Positions 33,801 through 40,958 of a stretch of 40,958 nucleotides of DNA are shown one piece after another. Each line of letters opens with the position of its first letter. The first letter of the stretch is position 1. A program made the position numbers and the translations under genes. The notes below the pieces were generated by a model, which was not told where the DNA came from, did not search any database, and worked only from the letters and a program-made list of their open reading frames with translations. Source of the stretch: Verrucomicrobiaceae bacterium (GTDB lineage: Bacteria > Verrucomicrobiota > Verrucomicrobiia > Verrucomicrobiales > V1-33); the NCBI GenBank assembly GCA_027483175.1, contig JAIXVE010000353.1, positions 1-40,958 of the forward strand, read 5' to 3'.

Positions 33801-34159
33801 GCAACGGCCGCACCGTCCCCCTCCACCCCACCGGCGTCCCCGGCGAAGCCGTCGCCGGCATCCGCTACCGCGCATGGCAACCCCCTAGCTGTCTCCAGCC
33901 TACCATCGCCCCTCACGTCCCCCTCGTCTTCGACCTCTACGACTCATGGAACAGCCGCAGTCTCGGCGGCGCGTCCTATCACGTCGCCCACCCCGGAGGC
34001 CGCAGCTTCGATTCCTTCCCAGTCAACGCCTTCGAAGCCGAAAGCCGTCGCCTCAGCCGCTTCGTCCCCCACGACCACTCCCCAGGCACGTTCTCTCCCA
34101 CCACGCCCGCACCTCAGCGCACGCTCCCGTTCACGCTCGATCTGCGTCTCTCCCTCTGA
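30851..34159 (+). CDS. Transglutaminase-like protein fused to DUF2126 (COG4196) domain
   Basis: A 1102-residue cytosolic protein. The N-terminus ([26 protein letters not shown]) is the beta domain found before bacterial transglutaminase domains. The papain-like core has C186 in [12 protein letters not shown], H235 in DLHAWCEV and D251 in GLDPTSG, a complete triad. From about residue 300 comes the long DUF2126 region ([59 protein letters not shown]). Published comparative work (Iyer, Aravind and colleagues) predicted this region to be a COOH-NH2 ligase-like amidoligase, usually encoded with permuted ATP-grasp and alpha-E genes, as here. The expected job is making and cutting a peptide-like bond; the substrate is unknown. 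Confidence 0.92.
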   Translation: [1102 protein letters not shown]

Positions 34160-34188
34160 CCCGCTTCCCGCTGGCATTGCCCACTCCC

Positions 34189-36735
34189 ATGGTGCAACTC
34201 CACCGCTCCCCCGCGCCCACGCGCCCCGATCCCGACTCCCCCGTGCCGCCTTCCCCCACCGACCCTCTCGCCAACCTCATCGCCAGCTACCGGTCCCTCG
34301 CCGGCTCGCAGGACGAAATGCTGGCCCCCGACGGCTCACTCCGCCCGCACTGGCACACGCTCGCCTCCCACCTCGCCTCCCTCCAGCCAGCCCACTGGAA
34401 CTCCCGCACCGCCGCCATCCAGCGGCTCCTCCTCGACCACGGGGTCACCTACAACATTTACGACGACTCCAAAGGAGCCAGCCGCCCGTGGGCCCTCGAC
34501 CCCATCCCCTTCATCCTCTCCGCTGAAGAATGGCAATCCGTCGCCGCCGGTCTCAGCCAGCGCTCCCGGCTCCTCAACGCCATTCTCGCCGACCTCTACG
34601 GCCCTCAACACCTCCTCCGCGAAGGCTGGCTCCCCCCTGTCATCGTCCACGCCAACCCAGGCTTCCTCCGCGCCGCATGGGGCGTCAACCCTCCCGGCGA
34701 CGCCATCCTCGTCTCCTCAGGCACCGACCTCGTCCGCGGCCCCGACGGCTCATGGCTCGTCCTCGCCGACCGCACCCAGGCCCCCAGCGGCCGCGGCTAC
34801 GCCTTCGAAAACCGATCCATCATCGCCGACGTCTTCGGCGAAACCCTCGAATCCTGCCGCGTCCAGCGCCTCGGCTCCTTCTTCCACGCAGAACGCGACG
34901 CCCTCCGCCTCCTCGCCCCCACCCGCCGCGGCTCCCCTGGCGTCGTCCTCATGACCCCAGGCCCCTACAACGAAACCTACTTCGAACACGCCTACGAAGC
35001 GCGCCTCATGGGCTACCCACTCGTCGAAGGAGCCGACCTCACCGTCCGCGACCGCAAGCTCTTCCTCAAAACCCTCGAAGGGCTCCGCCGCGTCGATGTC
35101 CTCCTCCGCCGCGTCGACGATGTCTTCGCTGACCCGCTCGAACTCCGCGCCGACACTTTCCTCGGGGTCTCCGGCCTCAGCGAAGCATGGCGCTCCGGCA
35201 ATGTCTCCCTCGTCAACGGCATCGGCAGCGGGGTCGTCGAATCCCCTGCCCTCCACCCGTTCCTCCCAGGCATCTGCCGCCACCTCCTCGGCGAAGAACT
35301 CATGCTCGGCTCCGTCCCCGCATGGTGGTGCGGCCAACCCCGCGAACTCTCCCTCGTCCTCGAAAACCCCACCCGCTGGGTCCTCAAACCAGCCTTCGCC
35401 TCCGGCTCCCGCGACCCAGTCTTCCTCGACGAACTCTCCTCCAAAGACCTCAACGACCTCCTCGCCCGCGTCCGCGCCGAACCCCACGCATGGATCGCCC
35501 AGGAAGCCCTCAACCTCTCCACAGCCCCAGTCTGGAACGGCCGCCAACTAGAGCCCAGACCTCTTGTCTGGCGCGCCTTCTCCGTCTCCGCCGCCGGCCT
35601 CTGCACCGTCATGCCAGGCGGCCTCAGCCGAGTCAGCCCAGTCCCCGGCCGCTTCGTCGTCACCATGCAGCGCGGCAGCATCAGCAAAGACACATGGGTC
35701 CTCGACTCCAACTCCTCCTCCCCTCCCCCGGACCCACCACCCTCACCCATCGTCCTCCGCCCGCTCCGCTCCCCAGTCGGAGTCCCCTCCCGCGCCGCCG
35801 AACACCTCTTCTGGCTCGGCCGCTACGCCGAACGCATGGAATGGCACGTCCGCCTCGTCCGCACCACCCTCCAGCGCTTCTCCGGCGAATCCTCCCCCTC
35901 CAAAGAACGCGAACGCCTCGCCTGTCTCCGCCTCCTCTCCGGCCTCGAACTCGCCCCTCCCTCCACCTCCGCAGCCTCCCTCCGCTCGGAACTCCACGCC
36001 CTCCTCTCCAAACCTGAACGCACCGGCAGCATCCCAGACCTCGCCAGCCGTCTCCGCTACAACGCCGCCGCCGCCCGCGACCGGCTCTCCGATGACTCAT
36101 GGCGTCTCTTCAATCGCCTCGAACGCGACGCCGCTCAATCCCGCGCCGCCGCCTCCGACGCCACCGCCGCCGCAGGCCTCCTCGATACTCTCATCCTCGA
36201 CCTCGCCGCCTTCGCTGGCATGCAGCAGGAAAACATGACCCGCGGCCACGGCTGGCGCTTCCTCGAATCCGGCCGCCGTCTCGAACGCGCCATCAATGTC
36301 CTCTCCCTCGTCCGCTTCGCCTCACAACTCTGCGCCTCCGATAACGCCGCCCTCTCCCCGCTCCTCGAAGTCTGCGACAGCACCATGACCTACCGCCGTC
36401 TCCACTTCGCCTCCCCCGCCCTCCTCCCCACCGCCGACCTCCTCCTCCTCAACGAGGAAAACCCCCGCGCCGCCGCCGCCCAGTTCCAGCGCCTCTCCCG
36501 CGTCTTCGCAGAATTCCCCGCAGGTACCTCCGGCTCCGCCGGCCGCGAACGCGAACTCCTCGACGCCCTCCGCTCAGAACTCGCCTCCCTCAACCTCGAC
36601 GCCCTCCGCCACTCCACAGACGTCGCCACCACCCTCCTCCCCTCCTTCTGCTCAAGAATCACCGACGGCTGCGAAGCCATCTCCGCCGCCCTCACCGAAC
36701 ACTTCTTCAGCCACGCCCACCGTCGCGACGTCTGA
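34189..36735 (+). CDS. Circularly permuted ATP-grasp protein fused to alpha-E domain
   Basis: An 848-residue fusion of two proteins that are separate in many genomes (COG2308 and COG2307). Residues 1-490 form the permuted ATP-grasp ligase: HGVTYNIYDD, RPWALDPIPFILS, LMTPGPYNETYFEHAYEARLMGYPLVEG and VLKPAFASGSRD. From about residue 534 the alpha-E helical domain begins with SRAAEHLFWLGRYAERMEWHVRL and ends with STDVATTLLPSF. The start at 34189 was chosen because upstream residues in the frame are antisense-like and arginine-rich inside the previous gene. It follows that gene by 29 bp and precedes the second transglutaminase by 12 bp, forming one operon. Likely reaction: ATP-dependent amide bond formation on an unknown peptide. 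Confidence 0.92.
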   Translation: MVQLHRSPAPTRPDPDSPVPPSPTDPLANLIASYRSLAGSQDEMLAPDGSLRPHWHTLASHLASLQPAHWNSRTAAIQRLLLDHGVTYNIYDDSKGASRPWALDPIPFILSAEEWQSVAAGLSQRSRLLNAILADLYGPQHLLREGWLPPVIVHANPGFLRAAWGVNPPGDAILVSSGTDLVRGPDGSWLVLADRTQAPSGRGYAFENRSIIADVFGETLESCRVQRLGSFFHAERDALRLLAPTRRGSPGVVLMTPGPYNETYFEHAYEARLMGYPLVEGADLTVRDRKLFLKTLEGLRRVDVLLRRVDDVFADPLELRADTFLGVSGLSEAWRSGNVSLVNGIGSGVVESPALHPFLPGICRHLLGEELMLGSVPAWWCGQPRELSLVLENPTRWVLKPAFASGSRDPVFLDELSSKDLNDLLARVRAEPHAWIAQEALNLSTAPVWNGRQLEPRPLVWRAFSVSAAGLCTVMPGGLSRVSPVPGRFVVTMQRGSISKDTWVLDSNSSSPPPDPPPSPIVLRPLRSPVGVPSRAAEHLFWLGRYAERMEWHVRLVRTTLQRFSGESSPSKERERLACLRLLSGLELAPPSTSAASLRSELHALLSKPERTGSIPDLASRLRYNAAAARDRLSDDSWRLFNRLERDAAQSRAAASDATAAAGLLDTLILDLAAFAGMQQENMTRGHGWRFLESGRRLERAINVLSLVRFASQLCASDNAALSPLLEVCDSTMTYRRLHFASPALLPTADLLLLNEENPRAAAAQFQRLSRVFAEFPAGTSGSAGRERELLDALRSELASLNLDALRHSTDVATTLLPSFCSRITDGCEAISAALTEHFFSHAHRRDV

Positions 36736-36747
36736 CCTCCCCTCCCC

Positions 36748-37632
36748 ATGACCTACCAGATCAGCCACCGCACCCTCTACTCCTACGACGCCCCGGTCAC
36801 CGTCGCCCACTACATCGCCAGACTCGAACCCAGATCCCTCGCCTCACAATCGTGCCCATGGCACGAAATCCACATCCGCCCGGAACCAGCCTGCCGCGCC
36901 CCAGGCCGCACCGACGCCTTCGGCAATCTCTCCGTCTACTTCGAAATCGAAGGCACCCACGAACAACTCGAAGTCGTCGCCCGCAGCTACGTCCGCATCA
37001 CCCCGAACCCCCTCCCGGACCCAGCCTCCACTCCCCCATGGGAATCCGTCCGCGACGCCTGCCGCAGCGATTCATGGAACGCCGATTCCGCCGCCGCCGA
37101 ATTCGTCTGGCCCTCACCACTCATCCCCATCCTCAAGGAATTCGCCGACTTCGCCACCCCTTCCTTCCCCCCCTCACAACCCATCCTCCTCGCCGTCCAG
37201 GACCTCAACGCCCGTCTCTTCAAATCCTTCAAATTCGACCCCGACGCCACCGACGCCGCCACCCCAGTCCTCGAATCCTTCAAACGCCGCCGCGGGGTCT
37301 GCCAGGACTTCGCCCACGTCATGATCGCCTGCCTCCGCGCCGTCGGCATCCCCGCACGCTACGTCAGCGGTTACCTCGAAACCATCCCCCCTCCCGGTAA
37401 ACCCAAACTCCAGGGAGCCGACGCCTCCCACGCATGGGTCTCCATCTGGTGCGGCGAATCCGCCGGCTGGATCGACGCCGACCCCACTAACAATCTCCTC
37501 CCCTCAGACCAGCACATCACCGTCGCATGGGGCCGCGACTTCTCAGACGTCAGCCCACTCACCGGCGTCAGCATCGGCGCAGGCCGCCAAACCCTCTCCG
37601 TCGCCGTCGACGTCATGGCCATCGACGACTGA
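36748..37632 (+). CDS. Transglutaminase family protein
   Basis: A 294-residue cytosolic protein. The N-terminal domain MTYQISHRTLYSYDAPVTVAH is the beta domain typical of bacterial transglutaminase-like proteins. The papain-like core has C185 in RRGVCQDFAHVM, H228 in ASHAWVSIW and D245 in DADPTN, so the catalytic triad is complete. In this class the reaction is more often proteolysis of amide bonds than crosslinking. The gene is third in a tight operon with the DUF2126 and ATP-grasp/alpha-E genes, and it probably trims or hydrolyses the product of the ligases. Repeats start about 50 bp after the stop. Confidence 0.93.
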   Translation: MTYQISHRTLYSYDAPVTVAHYIARLEPRSLASQSCPWHEIHIRPEPACRAPGRTDAFGNLSVYFEIEGTHEQLEVVARSYVRITPNPLPDPASTPPWESVRDACRSDSWNADSAAAEFVWPSPLIPILKEFADFATPSFPPSQPILLAVQDLNARLFKSFKFDPDATDAATPVLESFKRRRGVCQDFAHVMIACLRAVGIPARYVSGYLETIPPPGKPKLQGADASHAWVSIWCGESAGWIDADPTNNLLPSDQHITVAWGRDFSDVSPLTGVSIGAGRQTLSVAVDVMAIDD

Positions 37633-38002
37633 CAATCCCTCACCGCCAGCTCCACCCCTCCCCCCCCCAAGCCTCCCCTCAAGAGGCCTGTCTTCTCTTT
37701 CCCCGAAATTTCCGGCCCCTACCCTCACAAGTGCAGCGTAAGAGGCCTGTCTTCTTGAAGCCCTCCCTCTTTGAGCATTGCAACTCGGTCCCAACTGACA
37801 GCAGCGCCCACCTCAAGAGGTCTGTCTCTTCTTTCGCTGCGCCCCTCAAACCCCTCAACGGCCTGTCTCCTTCTTCACTCACGCAACCCAATGAACCTCA
37901 ATCGCTAGCGGATCCGCTATCCAGGATTCACAAGCTCTTTTATTCTTATTTGGCGGTGTGGCACCGCCCGGCCAACTCCCGGACCATGCCGATACCACAC
38001 CC
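37633..38002. repeat. Intergenic repeat cluster with AAGAGGYCTGTCT motifs
   Basis: Copies of AAGAGG(C/T)CTGTCT are at 37681, 37740 and 37815, with a decayed copy (CAACGGCCTGTCTCC) at about 37856. A second repeat, TTGCAACTCGGTCCCAAC, lies at 37779 and recurs at 39330 in diverged form. These relate to the arsR-arsD motif (AAGAGCTCTGTCC) and to copies beside the transposase gene. The interval from about 37880 to 38002 is more AT-rich and would hold the promoter of the PEP-CTERM gene. No coding sequence is seen. Confidence 0.75.
37952..37968. promoter_or_regulatory. Inverted repeat upstream of the PEP-CTERM gene
   Basis: GGCGGTG-TGG-CACCGCC, perfect 7-bp arms, 34 bp before the start codon at 38003 and just after an AT-rich stretch (TTTTATTCTTATTT). 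It could be an operator or a leader hairpin. Confidence 0.3.
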
Positions 38003-38749
38003 ATGAAAATCCTCGCAGCCACCCTCCTCCTCGCTCTCGCAGCACCCGATCTCCACGCCTCGGTCGTCTACGTCCAGTACTCAGGCATCGGCACAGCCAG
38101 CGGCTCCATTGACGCCACCCCCTTCTCCAACGAAGACTGGACCCTGGAATTCGGTCTCGATACCGCCGCACCCGACACCTACACCGCCGATCCCAACGTC
38201 GGCTTCTTCGACGCCGCCATTGTCAGCGGCTCTCTCCGCCTCGGTTCCATCACCTACACGCTCTCGGGATCTTCCTCCACCGGCCGCGTCGCACTTTGGA
38301 ACGTCGCCGACTTCAACACCAACCGCGGAGCCATCGAAGTCCGGCCCGACTCCGGCGGCTACGCTTCCTTCCTAGTCTCCGCGGCAGCCATGGTCCCCTC
38401 CGTCTTCACCAGCTCCAGCGACATCGGCTCTCTCATCCCCGGCTCGTCAATCTCCAACACCACCAAGGACGGCAGACCTCAAGACGGCGGCAACAGTTCC
38501 TCCCTCCGGTTCGACTACTATAGTGATCCTGATTTTGGCTACGATGAACGCCTCGTCACCAGTACCGGCTTGGCGATCCAACTCATCGCCTACTCCGCTC
38601 CCTTGTCAGGAACCATGACCGTCTCCGTCTCCAGCAACTCAGTCCTCGATCCCGTCTCCTCCGTCCCGGAACCTGCCTCGACCCTCCCAATCGTCTGCCT
38701 CCTCGGTAGTGCTCTGCTGCTACGCCGCCACCGAACCCATTCGCGCTGA
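38003..38749 (+). CDS. PEP-CTERM sorting domain-containing secreted protein
   Basis: A 248-residue exported protein. The ATG at 38003 starts a signal peptide (MKILAATLLLALAAPDLHAS). The body is beta-rich with Ser/Thr/Gly/Asp runs. The C-terminus carries the tripartite sorting signal V221-P-E-P, a hydrophobic helix (STLPIVCLLGSALLL) and the basic tail RRHRTHSR. Proteins of this class are handled by an exosortase and are usually tied to the cell surface or exopolysaccharide; the exosortase is not in this window. Body function unknown. Codon use is less extreme than in the upstream operon. Confidence 0.88.
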   Translation: MKILAATLLLALAAPDLHASVVYVQYSGIGTASGSIDATPFSNEDWTLEFGLDTAAPDTYTADPNVGFFDAAIVSGSLRLGSITYTLSGSSSTGRVALWNVADFNTNRGAIEVRPDSGGYASFLVSAAAMVPSVFTSSSDIGSLIPGSSISNTTKDGRPQDGGNSSSLRFDYYSDPDFGYDERLVTSTGLAIQLIAYSAPLSGTMTVSVSSNSVLDPVSSVPEPASTLPIVCLLGSALLLRRHRTHSR

Positions 38750-38810
38750 TCCATCCCGACGCCATCAGCCAAAGGAAGTCCGAAACCGTTCATGCCCCCA
38801 ACCATCCCTC

Positions 38811-39224
38811 ATGCCCACGCTCCACTCCCTCCTCACCCTCACCCTGACAGCCTCCACCGCCGCTTCTCTCATCTCCTGCTCTTCCAGCGGCGACCACCTC
38901 CCCGTCTCCGCAGCCCGGGCCACCGCCAATCTCCGCGTCTACCTCGCTTCACCAGCCTCACCACCACACTTCGGCACACGCTTCGCCGGCGAAGGCCCCG
39001 ACGGCTCCATGGGCACCTTCCTCCTCGGTCCACCCACTAAAGTCAATCACGCCTCCGCTCCAGTCGCCGTCTTCCACCTCACCCCGCAAGGCCCCTCCGC
39101 CTCCCGCCTCGACTTCTACGTCCGCCCCCAATCGACCAAATCCATCGTCCCCCCAACCTCCCGCGAACACCGCAACGCCGAATCCACATGGCGCCCCCTC
39201 CTTCGCTCCGCCGCCTCACGCTAG
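38811..39224 (+). CDS. Small predicted lipoprotein, 137 aa
   Basis: The ATG at 38811 gives a lipoprotein signal peptide, MPTLHSLLTLTLTASTAA, with lipobox SLIS-C and cysteine at about position 23 followed by SSSG. The mature part is about 115 residues with short strands (NLRVYLASP, GSMGTFLLGPPTKV, APVAVFHLTP, LDFYVRPQSTK). I do not recognise the family. The frame is open further upstream, but that part overlaps the PEP-CTERM gene end and lacks a signal. It follows that gene by 61 bp and may share its transcript. Confidence 0.6.
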   Translation: MPTLHSLLTLTLTASTAASLISCSSSGDHLPVSAARATANLRVYLASPASPPHFGTRFAGEGPDGSMGTFLLGPPTKVNHASAPVAVFHLTPQGPSASRLDFYVRPQSTKSIVPPTSREHRNAESTWRPLLRSAASR

Positions 39225-39670
39225 CCAGTCGTTGGGCGAAGCGCAAGAGGCCTGTCTTCTTCATTGCAGCGCTCTTGGGGGTGAACGCAAGGGACCCGAC
39301 TTCTTGCAGCGCTCCTTCTTGCAGCGTTCTTGCAACTCGGCCCCAATCTAACAGCCGCGCCAAGCCCCTGCAGGCCCTCCCATGCCGCGAGATGGGTCCT
39401 GACATTCTTGCTGTTTTGACCTTCTATTCACCATATCCCGGCCCATTCAGCACCAACCGTTGCACATCCCTCCGCTCGGCGCTCTTGTACAATCATTGAC
39501 ACGCCAAGGTTTTCGGCCTTGCACAACAATCACCGTCCGCGGCACCAGATTCCGACACCGAACCCGTCTGAATTCCGCCGTCGGTCCTAAACGCTCACCG
39601 GAAAATCAGCCATTCCGAGGAAATCAATGGCCACTGCACGAACCTGCGATCCGATACAGAGAGTCGCCCC
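39225..39670. repeat. Gene-free stretch with RAYT-proximal repeats
   Basis: AAGAGGCCTGTCT lies at 39245-39257, directly followed by a region where CAAGAG (39244) can pair with CTCTTG (39272), giving a REP-like imperfect hairpin. Variant copies follow (AAGGGACCCGACTTCTTGCAGCG near 39289), then TTGCAACTCGGCCCC at 39330, shared with 37779. The whole lies about 310-430 bp downstream of the transposase stop. From 39420 to 39670 nothing further is recognised. Confidence 0.7.
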
Positions 39671-40735
39671 TCACCCGCCCAGCTGCCTCAGGTTGTAAAG
39701 ATCCCGCCACTCCTTTCCGATCCGCCGCGCCCCCGTCTTCCGCTCCTCCCGACTCCTTCCGCCAAACCAACTCCGGTTCCGTTCAAACCACCCGTCGATG
39801 AACCCTCGGCTCCCGAAAATCACCCCATCGGTCAGGTGACGCACTCGCCGCAGCAGCAGTTCCGTCCGGATCCCAGATTCTCCCTCCAGACGCGCCCTCG
39901 TCCTTTCGCTCAGTCCCTTCCGCACCACCTGTCCGTCCCCATCAACTCGTGGTCGGCCGGCAATCCCCAGCAACCGGCGGTACCGTACCAACGCCTGCAG
40001 CTGCCTCCTTCGGCGCTGCCGATCCGTTTCCACCGGGACCGGCGCACCCAGTGCCCGACCGTGAACACGTTCGGCAGTCCATCCGGTCACGGCCACCAAT
40101 CCCTCCAATGATAGCACATCCCCAGCCATCGCTTCAGCGTACCCGCACCACCGGTAATCCCCAGGATCGCTCACGATCCCGGCACGCACCGGATTCAGGT
40201 CAATATAGGCACTCATCGTCCGCAGCGCGGTGTGGTCATCCTCCACAATAACACTTTTGTATCGTCCCTCCCACAGCGTGCCCTTCCGGCCCACCCGCCG
40301 GTTGTACCACTGCGAAAACCGCTGCTTGAGCGACTTCGCAAACTCCGTCAGCCGGAACATCCGGCCCAGCATCCGCTGCCGCCATTCCTCCATGGCCGCC
40401 CCGTTGCCCGTTTCCTCATACAACGCAAACTGCCGCGTCATCCCCTTCCGCCAAGCGTCACCCACCGACGCCTTCCATCGCTCCAGCACCGTTTCCAGCG
40501 GCAGATCAAACCCCTCCGGCCGCCGCGGCACCCTCAGCAGTATGTGGAAGTGATTGCTCATCACACAATACGTGAGGATCTCGACACCATGAAAGGCGGT
40601 CAATGACCTCATCATGCGGACAAACTCTTCCTTCTCGGGCTCCCCGAAGATGTATCGGCCGTCCACCACGCGCGAGCAGACGTGGTAAACCCCGGCTTCA
40701 GTCTCCGGCTCATTGTAGACGCGTGGCTTGGCCAT
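39671..40735 (-). CDS. REP-associated tyrosine transposase (RAYT, IS200/IS605-like Y1 family)
   Basis: Single-strand DNA transposase-like protein, 354 residues from the ATG at 40735 (MAKPRVYNEP). The frame is open to 40891, but that part runs through a repeat copy. The HUH metal-binding motif is H62-F-H64 in YCVMSNHFHILLRVP. The catalytic tyrosine is probably Y144 in FSQWYNRR, followed by GTLWEGRYKS and YIDLNPVRAGIV, the strongly conserved RAYT signature. About 160 C-terminal residues form an extra basic domain with candidate helix-turn-helix segments. No terminal inverted repeats or target duplications are seen; RAYTs are normally single-copy and act on short palindromic repeats. Matching repeat copies lie on both sides (40804 and 39245). 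Confidence 0.92.
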   Translation of the reverse strand: MAKPRVYNEPETEAGVYHVCSRVVDGRYIFGEPEKEEFVRMMRSLTAFHGVEILTYCVMSNHFHILLRVPRRPEGFDLPLETVLERWKASVGDAWRKGMTRQFALYEETGNGAAMEEWRQRMLGRMFRLTEFAKSLKQRFSQWYNRRVGRKGTLWEGRYKSVIVEDDHTALRTMSAYIDLNPVRAGIVSDPGDYRWCGYAEAMAGDVLSLEGLVAVTGWTAERVHGRALGAPVPVETDRQRRRRQLQALVRYRRLLGIAGRPRVDGDGQVVRKGLSERTRARLEGESGIRTELLLRRVRHLTDGVIFGSRGFIDGWFERNRSWFGGRSREERKTGARRIGKEWRDLYNLRQLGG

Positions 40736-40803
40736 AAATAATGCGGCCGCACCAAACATGCGGCGCACAATTGTGTCAACGAGAATATCTAGCGTTCCAC
40801 CAA

Positions 40804-40820
40804 AAGAGCCCTGTCCTCTT
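40804..40820. repeat. AAGAG-type repeat upstream of the RAYT gene
   Basis: AAGAGCCCTGTCCTCTT, 69 bp upstream of the transposase start. It is the same core as the copies at 27004-27388 and 37681-37827, and it can fold back on itself (AAGAG with CTCTT). The rest of 40736-40958 shows no gene. Confidence 0.65.
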
Positions 40821-40958
40821 CCACACCGAAGTCCATCCACCGCTCGCGTTCCACCAGCTCCGCCACCACGAGGTCCGCCGATGAAGCCCAAATCTCCATC
40901 TGAGTGATAGAATAGACCCCTACCCCTGACCCACAGACCCTGCCTGTCTCCGCCCCGA

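Overview
The window looks like a chromosome segment of a high-GC member of the phylum Verrucomicrobiota, probably near the Verrucomicrobiales. The reasons are two sulfatase genes, a DUF6288 PDZ/HEAT-repeat protein, a sialate O-acetylesterase-like protein, a PEP-CTERM protein, a pseudopilin with a long hydrophobic N-terminus, an ECF sigma factor with a membrane and periplasmic extension, and a RAYT-type (REP-associated) tyrosine transposase. No rRNA, tRNA or CRISPR array was recognised.

Region 1 (about 0-10.3 kb) is a defence island. It holds two small unknown genes, a lower-GC orphan gene, and a minus-strand type I restriction-modification operon in the order hsdM, hsdS, DUF6932 nucleotidyltransferase-like gene, 310-residue unknown, 65-residue unknown, hsdR, GIY-YIG/DUF4357 gene. 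Most junctions are 4-bp ATGA overlaps. Related hairpin repeats lie at both edges (81-200 and 10192-10258). The strong C-over-G asymmetry of the + strand seen elsewhere is weak here, which fits acquisition by transfer. The three genes wedged between hsdS and hsdR are the best candidate for an undescribed defence module.

Region 2 (10.3-22 kb) is rich in secreted-enzyme genes: a two-domain SASA esterase whose second domain has lost its catalytic residues, a DUF6288 protein, a sulfatase with a large in-frame internal deletion, a TlpA-like thioredoxin translationally coupled to a membrane-spanning ECF sigma factor with four LTxxQ motifs, a radical SAM/SPASM protein of the AhbC/NirJ type, and a complete arylsulfatase followed by a clear terminator. 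Region 3 (22-26.5 kb) has a pseudopilin, the housekeeping genes uppS and purA, and a secreted unknown.

Region 4 (26.6-30.8 kb) is an arsenic locus: arsR, a 550-bp repeat-filled gap, arsD, arsA, an aquaglyceroporin gene interrupted by an in-frame TAA, and arsC. No ArsB or Acr3 pump is in the window. Region 5 (30.85-37.6 kb) is a three-gene predicted peptide-ligation cluster: transglutaminase-DUF2126, permuted ATP-grasp fused to alpha-E, and a second transglutaminase. Region 6 (37.6-41 kb) has a PEP-CTERM protein, a small lipoprotein and a RAYT transposase. A dispersed repeat with the core AAGAGSYCTGTCY occurs six times in the arsR-arsD gap, three clear times after the peptide-ligation cluster, and on both sides of the RAYT gene, suggesting that one repeat family is spread through these intergenic regions.
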